Notes under the pieces: generated by a model
The model's database searches: none
Seen by the model: only the letters and a program-made list of their open reading frames with translations
Told to the model about the DNA's origin: nothing
Program-made: the position numbers and the translations under genes
Assembly (NCBI GenBank): GCA_026770025.1
Contig: JAMXDE010000043.1
Coordinates: 539,436 to 603,435 of the forward strand
Reading direction: 5' to 3'
DNA length: 64,000 nt
Source of the DNA: Craspedostauros australis
Taxonomy: Eukaryota; Bacillariophyta; Bacillariophyceae; Mastogloiales; Achnanthaceae
Shown here: positions 1 to 10,851 of the stretch, piece by piece
How positions within the stretch are numbered: position 1 is the stretch's first letter
How the letters are laid out: every line of letters starts with the position of its first letter

Positions 1-642
1 GCAGCAGAGAGCAAGGCACTGGCGTTCGGCAAAGCCATCGCAGACGGACAACAACATCTACCATCCGATCACACCACAGCGCTACAAGACCAGACCGCGG
101 AAACAGAACATCCACCACTTGCAGTGCCAGGCTGGGCAAGCAAAACAACGCGCAAACCAGCGGAACTACCAGAATACATCGCGGACAAATTGAAGGACAT
201 CAGTGAAGCGTCCGCGAAGGACCCGAAAAACAGACCGTCCGAACACGAAGCACACGAGCAATTGATGGACGACAACAGGACCAAAACTGACTGGTACGTA
301 CAACTGCACGCAAATCCCATGCGCGTGAAAGCGTCGCTGTCTGCAGCGTACAACGCCAAACAATGCAAGGAAAAGAAGGAGGCTGCCCTCATCAAGACGG
401 AAACCACCACCAACCCAACAGGCAACACAACAGCAACAGCAACAGCATCTGCAATTGTGGCGACCCGCGATGCGCCAGCTGAAACACAGGAGGAACGAAG
501 AGAGGAGGAGTTGCAGAGAGAAGAAGAGGAGCTGGATCATCAGATGTGGTGTGATGCTGACACACTGAAGGCCAACACAGAAAGTGAGGCTGTGTTGGAT
601 GATGGGACAGAAAATTGTGATGGGCACGTACTGCCGCGATAA
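1..642 (+). CDS. C-terminal fragment of DDE-type transposase (copy 1)
   Basis: The frame is open from base 1 and encodes the last 213 residues of a protein matching the end of the 1182-residue transposase at 38,728-42,276. Visible parts are a linker with a PGWASKTTR motif, a helical Lys/Glu-rich block (ADKLKDISEASAKDPKN), a conserved block with TDWYVQLHANPMRVK, a Thr/Ala-rich low-complexity stretch and an acidic tail rich in EE and REEE that could form a coiled coil. No catalytic residue lies in this part. The sister copy ends at a slightly different point because of small indels near the stop. Whether this copy is intact upstream cannot be seen. Confidence 0.8.
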   Translation, partial: AAESKALAFGKAIADGQQHLPSDHTTALQDQTAETEHPPLAVPGWASKTTRKPAELPEYIADKLKDISEASAKDPKNRPSEHEAHEQLMDDNRTKTDWYVQLHANPMRVKASLSAAYNAKQCKEKKEAALIKTETTTNPTGNTTATATASAIVATRDAPAETQEERREEELQREEEELDHQMWCDADTLKANTESEAVLDDGTENCDGHVLPR

Positions 643-1629
643 CACTAGTTGTGGAGTTTTGTGGGCGGCAGACCATGCTACTAAAACGAGTCTAGAGGCC
701 ATCCAAAAAGCACATCCAATATCTGCTTGTCATGCTATATCTCAACACCACATCGTTTTAAATTAAATCTAAACATTGCGCTCAGATGCCTGGCTATCTT
801 TTAATCAGAATATCAAAGTTAAATGAGTATAGAAAATATTTTGGAAATCATGTTGGTTTGCTGTGTTTGTGTGGTGGATTCGGAAAAAAATGCTGATGCC
901 ACAATGTTGCCCTCCAATGAGCACACATGATCATCATCATCATCCTTGTATTTCAGCAAAATGTGCATACCATTCGCTCTGCATACCCCCCAGCTACCCA
1001 CTCCATGAAGGCTGGCCACAGACATTGGCTCTGCATGCAGCAATGCAGCCACACACTGAAACAGAGCGATTGCCAAAAACGTTTTCAATCCGGATGCGGT
1101 ATGGATACGGATCCATACCTCATCCATACGATCCTTTCAGCCCCTCCAAGCACTCCTCGTGCATTCCCACACTCCATGGCGACACGCGGATGCATCCAGA
1201 ATGGGCTGGGAGTGCATGGATGACGTGATACACCTCCAGATGATGATGTGGTGGTGCATTTTTTGCTCCAACCAAACATGACCATTCTGCAGATATGGTC
1301 GGCTGCAGCCTCTTTCAGACAACTTCAGCAGAGCATACTTCACGACGTGCATCTTCAATTGATGCCGCACGCATCTTGTATGGGGGCCTTGGAGATTGAG
1401 GGGCGTCGTCCCATCGCTCCTCGCAGCCAAAGCCACGCGACCAGTGCCGCGCAAGCCTCAACCAAAACTCCTCAGAACCACCTTTTCCTCCGCGCGGAGA
1501 CCTTCCCGGTGCTCCGCGAGCCTCAAACTTCGAGGGTGCCTTCGTCTTGGCCTTCCTGAGGCGTCTTGCGTATCCGTAGGCGCTGATATGGCCTGTGTGT
1601 GGCACACACAGGCCAAAACCAACGAGCCG

Positions 1630-1680
1630 ATTTGGGGCCAAATTGTGATCGTATTTCTGGGGCCTACGACGGCCCCAAAT
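1630..1680. repeat. GC-rich hairpin in the transposon 3' region
   Basis: ATTTGGGGCC and its complement GGCCCCAAAT are 31 bases apart, and inside them TGGGGCC-TACGAC-GGCCCCA forms a tighter hairpin with a 6-base loop. The same structure is kept in copy 2 near 43,290-43,340 although nearby bases differ. A role as RNA 3'-end or transposase signal is possible but not shown. Confidence 0.6.
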
Positions 1681-2309
1681 CAACCCCTCTTCCCGCCTCC
1701 GTTCGTCCACCCACCAAACGTTGCGTGGAGGTGACGTCGATGTTCTTGTATCTTGAATTGGCCGGCTGGTTGTTGCGGCGCCAAGCATACCGTTGGATGG
1801 CCATTGTGGTATTTTTTTGGTGTTGCTCCACTTCCATGTTGGTGTGTCGAGTTTGCCACTCTCGGCCAGCCTCACATGTTGGGGGATGTGGAGATTTACC
1901 AACAATTGTACCGACTGTCCAAAAAGACCACGACACAAAACACTCGAGGAGTACCAACCCCACTCAACCACTTCGCCACGACGAAGCAGACCTGATGATG
2001 TTGTGCATCGTGATATCATTGGTGTTTCATGACGAAGTATCCAATTTCGTGACGTCGATGACGGATTGGACAAGCACATGGTGTAAGTAACGTAAACGTG
2101 GATTAACCGCTTCCCCCAACATTCTACAACTAGTGCTATCGTGGATGGACTGTTGGATGGCCTCATCCGAACACCTGAAAAAGAGACTAAACAATTCAAA
2201 ATCGGAACACAGTCGCTGAAACAAAGAACAGCAAAGGGTTAAATTGGATCGATGTAGTCGTAAGCAAGAGGCCGAAACACGAAAGAGATCGAAAATTGCG
2301 CATATCCAT

Positions 2310-2459
2310 CGGTCCATAAAACTTAAAGTAGGATCTGATTCAAAAATGTAATGGTTAATTATTTGTATTAGACCTACAAGGATTACGAATATGTGCTTGG
2401 TTAGTTTGTAGGAGAGAAAATTTCTGGAGGTCCATTTCAAAGTGCAGGTCGACTCACTG
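2310..2459. repeat. Terminal inverted repeat of DDE transposon copy 1
   Basis: Reading inward from 2459 this matches the ends at 38,077-38,226 and 43,972-44,121: an outer GTCGACCTGCACTTTG-like block, then a CATATTCGTA-like block, a CCATTACATTTTTG block and a block resembling CCTATTTTAAGTTTTATGG. The segment just inside the tip (GAAATGGACCTCC) matches the repeat at 14,412 better than copy 2. Confidence 0.8.
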
Positions 2460-2981
2460 ATCGGGCTCGTATAGAATGGTCTGCACGACAACTCGATCGA
2501 CGGAATTTTGTTGTGAACCAGATTATGATCGCACGCTCTGAATCCATTAAAGACACATGCTCTATTATTCGCCCTCGTGTTGTTTCAGCCACAAGCACTC
2601 CGCCTCGGTTGCGTTGTGACCGTACGGCGACAGAAACTTCGACCAATGCGATCCATAAAGCTCGTTGCGCTCGCCCTCAGCATCGTCGTGGATCGCCCAC
2701 AGACAACTGCGAAAAAACTCAATCGGCGGCGTCTTTTGCGCTTAACGTCAATTGGCTGAGTCACGGAAGTTTTATATTTATTGTTGTTGGGAAAGCTTCA
2801 ATAACAAATTCAGATGTCGCATTCAACACCAGGATAAGAACAGAGAGTCATAAGTGCATAAATGCGTGTCCATCTATTGCCAATAGGTCATTTATAGTTG
2901 CCACCGGTTAATTGTGCTCAACCAGAAAAGATTTGCCACTGGGCGCGTTACTGACGAAGAATCGCATAGGAAGGCAACCTG
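2460..2981. other. Intergenic, nothing recognised
   Basis: Small open frames occur on both strands but none has a recognisable domain. A Met codon near 2647 starts a short hydrophobic signal-like stretch (MRSIKLVALALSIVV), but the frame closes within 40 residues and no convincing continuation was found. Confidence 0.4.
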
Positions 2982-4281
2982 GTGTGCGAAGTGATAGCAA
3001 CAGCAACAGCAACAGCAACAGGAACAGCAGCCACGCCAAAACCAAGACAAGGGGACGTCGAGCCAAAAGATGAAGAGCAGCAAGGATTTGCAGAACTGAG
3101 GATGAACTCACAGTCCACGCAAATACAAAGCAAGAACAAACCTCACAACACCACCAGCAATACCACCAGCAACACCACCAGCAACCCAATCAGCAACCCA
3201 ATCAGCAACATGCATCGCGGCAACCCCAACAACCTCAACAACGGCAACAACCAAGGAGGTAAGAGCACAGCGAGCCTGCCATATCTGTTTGCCAAGGAGA
3301 TACAACAGTCAGACGAGAGGGAGCAAGAATGCGCATACATGGTTCGACTGCGGTTTTCAAACAGATCTAATACCGCAACAACTGCACTCTTGCTCAACAA
3401 TTTTGATTCTCTCCTTTTCTTGCTCCCTGCGCGCTGATTCATTTGCATCCATATGACCATGCAACAGCACCCCCACCAGGAGGTCTGCCACTGCCTCCAC
3501 CCCATGGCGCGCCAGCAGCACCAGTAGCACCAGTAGCAGCACAGCCACAAGCAGTAGCCAACCAGAACCAAGGAGCCGTCGACCGTTTCGCCCGTCACCA
3601 GGATGAAAATGGCGACATCTCACAAGCGGAGGTTGACGAGGCATTGATCGCCGACGCCAACGGTGAGTATCGACGCTTGTATTAAATTGTACCTACGAGA
3701 GTGTACGTGAAGAACGAAGATTGGAGCGCATCACGCAAGTCTTCCTTGTGTTGTTCCTCTCATCTTTCTCTCGCCGTTCTCTCATTTCCATGCTTCCTTT
3801 CCATTGCAACCATACTTTCACACAACCCTCTCTGCCATCGATGGCTCGTCGCTTGCTCTCGCTGCCTGTAAGGAGGATTCTTCTACTCCTGAGGAAACTT
3901 CCTGTGCTGTTGTTGTCGCTCGATTTTGAATGTGTTGATACCACAGGCTCGTCATCGTGGACGACTCTCCACAATGTGTCCGAAGAAGATCGCTGCAGGA
4001 CTTTTCAGAGATCCGATCAGCGTTGGCAAGGATGGGAACGACGCATTGGCAGCCTCACCTGGACTTGCCGGGACCTGGCGCCACGCCCAATTGGAGATTT
4101 TGACAGACAGCAACGACGGCTTGCCAAAGAAGATCGAGTGCTCCGGCAGGACGACCGACGGAGCCACTGCAATTGGCACATGGTGTATGTGCCGTATTGC
4201 TTTTTCGGATTCTGCTCAAAAGCAGCTGGACCAGACAGTTGCGATAGCGGCAGCAGTTGCAGGTGGCTCTACGTTAGTTAA
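2982..4281 (+). CDS. Doubtful multi-exon gene for a disordered Asn/Pro/Ala-rich protein
   Basis: Not recognised. A frame opening at 2982 encodes a low-complexity protein rich in Ala/Thr and then in Asn/Thr/Ser repeats (TTSN, NPIS). A donor (GTAAGA) follows near 3260, and an acceptor after CAACAG near 3470 joins in frame to a Pro/Ala-rich stretch ending in HQDENGDISQAEVDEA, which resembles an EF-hand loop but lacks the normal spacing. A donor GTGAGT follows at about 3663 and an acceptor CCACAG at about 3947. The joined frame stays open to 4281, but another frame downstream looks more protein-like (AGLFRDPISVGKDGNDA), so the last exon may be shifted or the gene broken. The start codon is uncertain. 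It could be a decayed gene or chance. Confidence 0.3.
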
Positions 4282-5356
4282 TTTGACGATGCAGTTGCAC
4301 AATTATCATACATGTCACACAGTGCTTGCACTCACCAAGACGTTTTATTGCACGAGTAGTATACTCTGCATGATGCAAGCAGCACCACTTCTATCAGGTG
4401 AATGTAAATCAAATCGTCTCTGGATGGATTTGTGAGTTGAGAGTTGAGAGTTGCAAATCCATGCGCGCATAATGGTAGATTACTTGACTACGACTACGGT
4501 ATGACGAAGTTGCCGTGGTAGCCAGGCTCCGCGTCGCAGTTCAGCTTGTGCTTCCATAGTCGCACCTCATCTTGCGCTGCCATAGTGCCCTTCGTGGCCT
4601 GGATGCGAAGATTTGGTGGTGCAAAAACCAACTCCGACACAGACGTTGGGTTCAGGAAGCGAGGCCAGAGGCGTATGCAACGATGACGACATCACAGGAG
4701 CGAAATCAGCAAGCGCAGCCACAGCAAGAGCGTTAGGATACCGTCGGAGGGACACCAAAGTTGTCGCTGACACACGAGTGCGACTATGCTCTTATGCTTG
4801 CGATCCATCTTGCACGCATTTTGTTGCTCCGTGAGAAGCTCTCCTGTCGCAGTTCTCCTGTCGCAGTTCTCGAGCAGACAGAGCGACCGAAATACCCCTG
4901 AGAAATCGTCCTTTGAGAAACGTCATTCTTCGTCAGCAAGTATGCGCAAGTAAGAAGGTAAGAAGGTACTATGCAGGCGCATAAGTCTCCGAGGCCACCC
5001 TGGACGAGTGAGAAGCCTCTCTGTACCCATGTTTGTCGATTTTGCATCACATCTGCACGGAGGCCTCCGCATCTCTTGCCCTTCTCGATTGATGGCGCGA
5101 GTGTGACCATGCGTTTTGGAATCGAATGTGTCAAGCAAGCTTTGCGGGCAACGAAATGGTTACTGCGAAAAAACCAAATTGCCGCTGACCCCAATATCTT
5201 GTTGAAGATCTTCCAAGACACACAACAACCACCCATCAATCCAAACCCATCAACGCAACCCGTGAGGAAGGAAGCCGCAGTTGGCGACAGCCCTAATAAT
5301 TCGAGTGGGACGGTCCATAGCTCGTACTCCTCTGCTGTTATATTATTCTATTCGCG
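4282..5356. other. Intergenic region upstream of the methyltransferase gene
   Basis: Several short frames overlap on both strands without recognisable domains. Near 4842-4870 a 14-base unit (CTCCTGTCGCAGTT) occurs twice in tandem. The last 150 bases before the methyltransferase start probably contain its promoter, but no clear TATA or initiator was identified. Confidence 0.4.
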
Positions 5357-6469
5357 ATGAGAACGAGGACGATGGCTTTGCCATATGCGATGTGCTGGAT
5401 AGCCAGAAGGACCGCAGGATTCTCTAGCACACAGCCATCATGCAGATTGTCGCATCGACTGGCATCCCATGGGATGACCACCAGATATTCGACACCATCG
5501 CTGCGCAAGACACGTACGAGGCTGTGGCAGTCCACGACCGTGCGAGAAGCGCTGCAATCGTCGATGGAAATCTTGCAGACACGCGATGTCCCGGAGCCGA
5601 CGGAATCGGCCATCCATATCCTCTCCAAGGTGCTGCAATTGGATTGGGAGACGGGATGGAGACAGCTGTTGCAGATCTCCCAACAATCACCGTTGCATGC
5701 AACGCAGGGACTGGCCGATCAATGCATGACCGACGCGCAGATTGCGCAATTCGATGCGCTGCTGCGGCGGCGCTACGAACATCACGAACCGATTCAGTAC
5801 ATCGTGGGACAATGGGATTTCTTGGATCACACCTTCGAGATCCGACCGCCGCTGTTGTGCCCGCGACCCGAAACGGAGGAGCTCGTGCTGCATGCGCTGC
5901 GTGATGTGCAAGCGCCTGCCAAAATCCTGGATGTCGGTTGCGGCACGGGATGCATCGGGATTTCGATCGCGGCCCAGTTGGACGATTGCACGGTCGTCGC
6001 CATCGATCCCGAAGGCGTGGCCATTGCGACGTCCAACGCCAACGCGCAACGCATTCTGGGGGATGCGCAGTCGTATCGCACCGTGCAATGTGCGGCCGCG
6101 GAATTGGACGGCGATGACGTGCCGTTCGATATGGTGGTCAGCAATCCACCCTACATCCCGACCAAGGACATGGCGACGCTGGAGAGCACGGTCGTGGCGC
6201 ACGAAAGTCCATCCGCGTTGTGCGGCGGCGCGGATGGTTTGGATGTTGTTCGGGATATCGTGGCGCAGTTGCCCAGATGGTGTCGCACGGGTGCCATCTG
6301 TTGGATGGAGGTGGATCCCACGCATCCAAGCATGATCGAGGAATGGTTGTCTGCACCATCGTCAGCGTCATCGTCATCGTCGGCGGGTGATGTGGTATGG
6401 GAAGAGTCCGTCCAAGACATGTTCGGGCTGGATCGATTTGTCAAGTTGCGGGTTGTGAATGGGCGGTGA
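5357..6469 (+). CDS. PrmC/HemK-type release factor glutamine methyltransferase, organellar
   Basis: Transfers a methyl group from S-adenosylmethionine to the glutamine of the GGQ motif in class I peptide release factors. The 370-residue protein has an N-terminal extension of about 60-70 residues rich in Arg, Ser and Thr and poor in acids, as expected for an organelle presequence. A helical PrmC N-domain follows, with PIQYIVGQWDF and PRPETEELV as in bacterial PrmC. The SAM-binding motif ILDVGCGTGCIG spans residues 190-201, and the catalytic NPPY is at 263-266. The C-terminus holds a Ser-rich insert (SSASSSSS) before the final strand. Without the extension the length is normal for PrmC. The first Met was chosen because it gives the whole presequence; Met6 is an alternative. 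Mitochondrion versus plastid cannot be decided from sequence. It converges with the HSP90 gene. Confidence 0.9.
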   Translation: MRTRTMALPYAMCWIARRTAGFSSTQPSCRLSHRLASHGMTTRYSTPSLRKTRTRLWQSTTVREALQSSMEILQTRDVPEPTESAIHILSKVLQLDWETGWRQLLQISQQSPLHATQGLADQCMTDAQIAQFDALLRRRYEHHEPIQYIVGQWDFLDHTFEIRPPLLCPRPETEELVLHALRDVQAPAKILDVGCGTGCIGISIAAQLDDCTVVAIDPEGVAIATSNANAQRILGDAQSYRTVQCAAAELDGDDVPFDMVVSNPPYIPTKDMATLESTVVAHESPSALCGGADGLDVVRDIVAQLPRWCRTGAICWMEVDPTHPSMIEEWLSAPSSASSSSSAGDVVWEESVQDMFGLDRFVKLRVVNGR

Positions 6470-6888
6470 TGACAAAAAGTACCATTGCGCTCACGCTTCT
6501 GCTCTCTCCAATCAGCAGATGATGCAGTGGAGTGATGGTGGAGCTCGCACGCTATTATTCCAAAGATCACGGATACTCGTGCTGGTAGACTGCAAAACCC
6601 TATCACTCTATTCATAATTGTAGCGCTACCTACCTGCAAGTACTTGCCTACCTACCTGATCATTGAACTTGTGTTCCTCTACCTAATTGTACGAAGGCTG
6701 AGCTTTCTCCCCAATTCTTGTGTTTTCACGGGTGGAGGTGCGTGCGTAGAATTCTGGACACGCAATAACCTCAGCGACTGCAGCACCGTCATGTTCGTTT
6801 TTGTTTCCATTTCGCACATACCATACATCCAATTCGATCCATTCCTAATCCTACTTCTACTCTTGTTGCTGTCGCTGTTGCCGCTTGA
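6470..6888. other. Spacer between convergent genes
   Basis: Holds the 3' ends of the methyltransferase (+) and HSP90 (-) genes. An inverted repeat built of CTACCTACCTGCAAG and TACTTGCCTACCTACC at about 6627-6656 could fold as a hairpin in either 3' UTR. No coding signal seen. Confidence 0.5.
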
Positions 6889-9375
6889 TTACGAGATGAC
6901 CTCAACCTCCTTTGGCTTGTCGTCGTCGTCATCGTTGTCGGAAGCAGGCTTCTTCTTGGGCTCCTCCTCCTCCTCCTTCGCCGCAACGATTTCGGCTTCT
7001 GGCACGGCTTCGTCGGCATTGTTCGACATGAGCCCCATGACACGCTGCGCGAAGCTCTTCATGTTGGAGACCTCGTATCCCGAAGTCATACCCGCCACGT
7101 CGTACAGGAGCATGGCGAAATCCTGCGTGGCCGGACTCTCCTTGTCGGCCTTGATCATGGCATCCAAATCGCGAATGATGGGATGGTTGGCATTGATCTC
7201 CATCACGGCCTTGGTCAGTTTGCCCATGGGTAGGTCGTTGTCGCCGGACGCCACGGCCTGCGCGCGCATGTACCGTTGCATGGTGGGGCTCATACCGAAC
7301 GCGCCCTGCACCAAGGCAGCGGGCGAATCCGTCAGGTCCGTCGACACGGTGACCTTCTGGACCTTGTCGGACAGAAGAGTTTCGAGGAATTCGATGACGC
7401 TGATGAATTCGCGGTTGAGATCCTCCTTCTGCTTCTTGGCCTCGTCACCCTCCTCCTCGTCGACCTTGAGATTCTCCTTGGCGGCATCGACCACGTCGAT
7501 GTCCTTGAAGTTGCGCAGCGATTCAAACATGATTTCGTCGAGCGGTTCGGTCGCGAAGAGGACTTCGAATCCACGCGACGTGAGCTTCTCCACGACGGGG
7601 GACATGGCGGCGCCATCGCGGCCCTCGCCGGTGACGAAGTAGATCTGCTTCTGATTTTCGGGCATGTTCTCGACGTACTTGTCGAGGCTGGTGTACTCCT
7701 CGCCGGACTTGGAGCTGTAGAATCGCAGCAGAGGAGCAATGTCGTCGCGGTGCTTGTCGCCCTCGACGATGCCGACCTTCATGTACTTGCCGAAGTTGTT
7801 CCAGAAGAGGACGTACTGGGCGCCGTCGTCGTCGGCCTCGGCAATGTCGCGGATCATGTCGAGGGACTTGCGCACGAGGCGCTTGTTGATGATGCTGAGG
7901 ACCTTGGACTTTTGGAGGATCTCACGCGAGACGTTGAGCGGGAGGTCGTTGGAGTCGACGACTCCGCGCACGAACTTGAGCCATCGCGGCATGAGGTCTT
8001 CGAACTGGTCGTTGATGAAGACGCGCTTGACGTAGAGGCGAATGTTGCGCGAATTTTCATCGAACATGTCCTTGGACAGCTCGAAGGGGAGCGAGCCTGG
8101 GATGTAGAGGATGGACTTGCATTCTACCTGTCCCTCGAGGACGAAGTGGGTGTGCTTCAAGGGGTCGTCGAAGGAATTCTTGAAGGCGGATTTGTAGAAG
8201 TTCTTGTACTCGTCCTCCGTGACTTCGCGTGGGGATCGCAGCCAGATCGGCTTTTGCGTGTTGACGCGCTCGAAGGCCTCGGTGGTTTCCGGGACGGTCT
8301 TCATCTTTGGCTCCTCGCCTTCGGCAAGGTCCTTGTTGGCCTCCTCGTCTGGAACCTTCTTGTACTCCGTGGTCTCCTTCCAGACGGAGATGGGGAATTC
8401 GATGAATTCTGAATATCGCTGCAGCAGCGTCTCGATCTCGTTGGTGTCCACGTACTCGGCGGCGTCGTCGCGCATGTGCAGAACGAGCTTGGTCCCGCTG
8501 TTGCTCTCGATGATGTCGTCGCCCTCAATCTCCTCGATGGTGTAGGACGACTCCGCCTCGGAGATCCAACGGTAGGTCTTGGCCCCGTCCTGCATGGACT
8601 TGGTGATGACCTCGACCTTGTCGGCCACGAGGTATGCCGAGTAGAATCCCACGCCGAACTGTCCAATGAGGTTGACGTCGGCCGTGCCGTCGCCAAGGGC
8701 CTCGGCGAAGGCGCGCGTTCCGGATTGCGCAATCTTTCCCAGGTTGTTCATGAGCTCGTCCTTCGTCATGCCGACGCCACTGTCCTCGATGGTGATCGTG
8801 TTGTCCTCCGCGTTGGTCTTGATCTTGATTTCCGGCGGCGCGGCCGCGGCCTCGTCGGTGATGGAGAGGAAGCGCTTCTTGTCGCAGGCATCGGCGGCGT
8901 TGGAGATGAGCTCGCGCAGGAAGATGTCGCGGTCGGAGTAGAGGGAGTTGATGATGAGGTCCATGACTCGGCCGACGTCGCTCTGCGGGGTTGTAGAATG
9001 CAATTCAATACAACAGAGCACGTGTTGTTGAAATCAAGTATGGTAGAATATTATATAATATTTGGAGAAAACAGAACGGAATGGAATGCAATGGAAACGC
9101 ATGGAAATGTTAGATACGATAGTGAAGCACACAGATGTGAACAATCGTCAACACTCTCGAGCAGCACCAATCGCATGACGATACGAAACCCAACGCACCG
9201 TGAATTCGTACTTCTCTGGCGCCGCAGTGGCATCGAGGGAGACGAGGGAATGCCTCTCAGCATGCTGCAGATTGGGCTGAAAGGCGACCGAGCCGGTGCG
9301 CGATCGGAAGGCGGGTGCGAAGGCAGCAGTGGTGGCCGCCGTGGCCAAGACGAGCGCTGCGGATGTGAACTTCAT
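6889..9375 (-). CDS. HSP90C: Plastid-targeted HSP90 chaperone, two exons
   Basis: ATP-dependent chaperone predicted to act in the plastid stroma. Exon 1 (9375-9199) and exon 2 (8982-6889) join in frame across a 216-nt GT-AG intron (donor GTGCGT, acceptor CCCCGCAG) to give 756 residues. Exon 1 encodes a signal peptide (MKFTSAALVLATAATTA) then AFAP, the bipartite import signal of complex red plastids, and the start of the mature protein (PEKYEF). Exon 2 carries the GHKL ATPase domain (SLYSDRDIFLRELISNAADA, DSGVGM, GQFGVGFYSAY), the middle domain (SREILQKSK region) and the dimerisation domain. The charged linker is short, and the C-terminus lacks MEEVD and KDEL, excluding cytosolic and ER forms. 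A Met near 9021 lies in the intron and would lose the targeting signal. Confidence 0.93.
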
Positions 9376-9997
9376 GGTCGTGCAAGGGCAGTTATGAGTT
9401 GCGATTGGATTTTATGAAGCACTCTGGATTGATTGGTTTGTTTCGTTGGTTGTGAACTGGTCCGAAGCCTTTTTGTTTGTCTCGTCAACACTTCGTCGTG
9501 TGGATTTTCGTCGGTTGTTTGATTGCTTGATTGATGGCTGGCTGCCGATGCATCTGGGTTTGGTGATGTGCGGCGAAAGAAAGTCTTCGGAAAAGATCCA
9601 ACAAGGATTGGGAAAGATGCCTTCCACGTGTAACTGTTCTTTGCTGACGTCATCTCAGGTGGTTGACTCAACGGAACGATGCAAAGAAGCGAATCGAAAT
9701 TCGTGTTGTTTTGTTGTGGCGGTTGCTGTGTTGTTTTGTTGTTTTGTTGTGACGAGAGGCTCTTTTCTGTGTTTCATGGAGAACGTGCAGAGCGATCAGC
9801 CATGTCTCTCTGCTGCAATTGCTCATACTTCTTTGTTCCCAACTGTCTTCTGATCCCATCTGACCACCAATACGCATTATCATACGACCTCCGTTTGGAA
9901 AGAAGTCAAACAAAGAGACTGCCTTCATCACATTCAACACAGACTCGTATCAGAGTGAGCAACCGACACAACACACTCCATATAGAAGAGCTCGAAG
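9376..9997. promoter_or_regulatory. Divergent promoter region between HSP90 and ISCA2
   Basis: About 620 bases separate the two divergent starts, so both promoters should lie here. The stretch has T-rich repeats (TTGTTTTGTTGTTTTG near 9730-9750). I looked for heat-shock elements and found only isolated GAA/TTC blocks without the regular 5-bp spacing. Confidence 0.45.
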
Positions 9998-10804
9998 ATG
10001 ACAACAGGCATGACTCGTATTTCGTTGGCAGCATCGAAGCCTGCAGCTCTGGGACAACGATTGGGTGCTGTTCTGTGCTCTCGTCCTGCATCCTTGTCAC
10101 CATTGACAAGCATCAGAGCAGCAGCAGCACGAACAACAACAACAACAGCCATGCCAATCAGGCAGCAGCACACGGCATCCACCATCCAACAACCATGGAG
10201 GATCACCGCCAATCAGGCAATTCAATCAAGGCGCCATCCCCTCGCATTCACACGCAGATCCATGGTGCAGATCACGCAAACGAAGGTCTCTCAGTTGTCG
10301 CCAGATGCTTCTATCGCCAGCGAACCAACTGTGACGAACACTAGCAGCAACATCAATGACAGCGCTGACAACAACAACAACAACAACAACACTACGACCG
10401 AATTCCTGCAACAGTACGAACTAGTATCGCAGGAGATACTGACGGTCACGGAAAGTTGCTTGAAACAGATCGAGGTCTTGATTCAGAAACAGCCACAAAC
10501 GGGCCACTACTTGCGCGTCTACGTCGACGCCGGCGGCTGCTCCGGCTTCGAATACAAATTCGAATTGTGCCACGACGACCTCGAGGACGACGACATCGTC
10601 GTGGCCACAAAACGAGATGGTGCCACGCGGCTCGTCGTCGATGAGACCTCCCTCAACTTCCTGCGCGGCAGCACCATCGATTACGTGCGCGAGATGATCC
10701 GCTCCAGCTTCGTCGTGTCGCATAATCCACAATCGGAATCGGCCTGCGGATGCGGCTCGTCGTTCGCCGTCAAGAACTTTGGCTCCAATCCGGCTTTGGA
10801 TTGA
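9998..10804 (+). CDS. ISCA2: ISCA2-like A-type iron-sulfur cluster assembly protein, mitochondrial
   Basis: Predicted A-type carrier in late mitochondrial Fe-S assembly, acting in [4Fe-4S] maturation with ISCA1 and IBA57 in known systems. The protein has 268 residues. The first ~80 are rich in Arg, Ser, Ala and Thr with almost no acids, a typical presequence; a low-complexity segment follows, including a run of Asn near 125-132 that is variable in such proteins. The conserved HesB/IscA domain covers about 145-268 and carries the three ligand cysteines: C181 in DAGGCSGFEY, and C250 and C252 in SACGCGSSF. The C-terminal cysteine pair and the GGCSGF context match ISCA2 rather than ISCA1, though this is from memory of the family. 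No intron is needed. Confidence 0.9.
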   Translation: MTTGMTRISLAASKPAALGQRLGAVLCSRPASLSPLTSIRAAAARTTTTTAMPIRQQHTASTIQQPWRITANQAIQSRRHPLAFTRRSMVQITQTKVSQLSPDASIASEPTVTNTSSNINDSADNNNNNNNTTTEFLQQYELVSQEILTVTESCLKQIEVLIQKQPQTGHYLRVYVDAGGCSGFEYKFELCHDDLEDDDIVVATKRDGATRLVVDETSLNFLRGSTIDYVREMIRSSFVVSHNPQSESACGCGSSFAVKNFGSNPALD

Positions 10805-10851
10805 AGCGGTTTACGTTTATAATACTATTGCGTCCCGCAGTCTTTCGTAGT

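Larger units (their letters stand above)
1..2459 (+). mobile_element. Right-hand part of a large DDE transposon (copy 1, cut by window edge)
   Basis: This stretch is collinear and highly similar to 41.64-44.12 kb, where a full copy of the element lies. It holds the transposase C-terminus (1-642), about 1.7 kb of non-coding DNA, and the terminal inverted repeat (about 2310-2459), which ends in the same GTCGACTCACT motif as copy 2. The left part lies outside the window. The copies differ by scattered substitutions and small indels, so they are separate insertions and not a fresh duplication. Confidence 0.85.

Noticed and set aside
1315-2199. 294-codon minus-strand frame in the large transposon, with a 252-codon counterpart at 42,612-43,370
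   Set aside because: Parts are alike between copies, but frame breaks differ and the similarity is equal in all frames, so it looks like nucleotide rather than protein conservation.
5687-6325. Overlapping 197- to 212-codon frames on both strands of the methyltransferase gene
   Set aside because: Arg/Trp- or His/Arg-rich translations without domain features, fully inside a well-supported CDS.
7276-8412. 378-codon open frame opposite the HSP90 gene, and a 313-codon one at 8476-9417
   Set aside because: Both are antisense to well-conserved HSP90 domains; their Val/Leu/Asp/Glu-rich translation follows from the GC-rich third positions of HSP90 codons.
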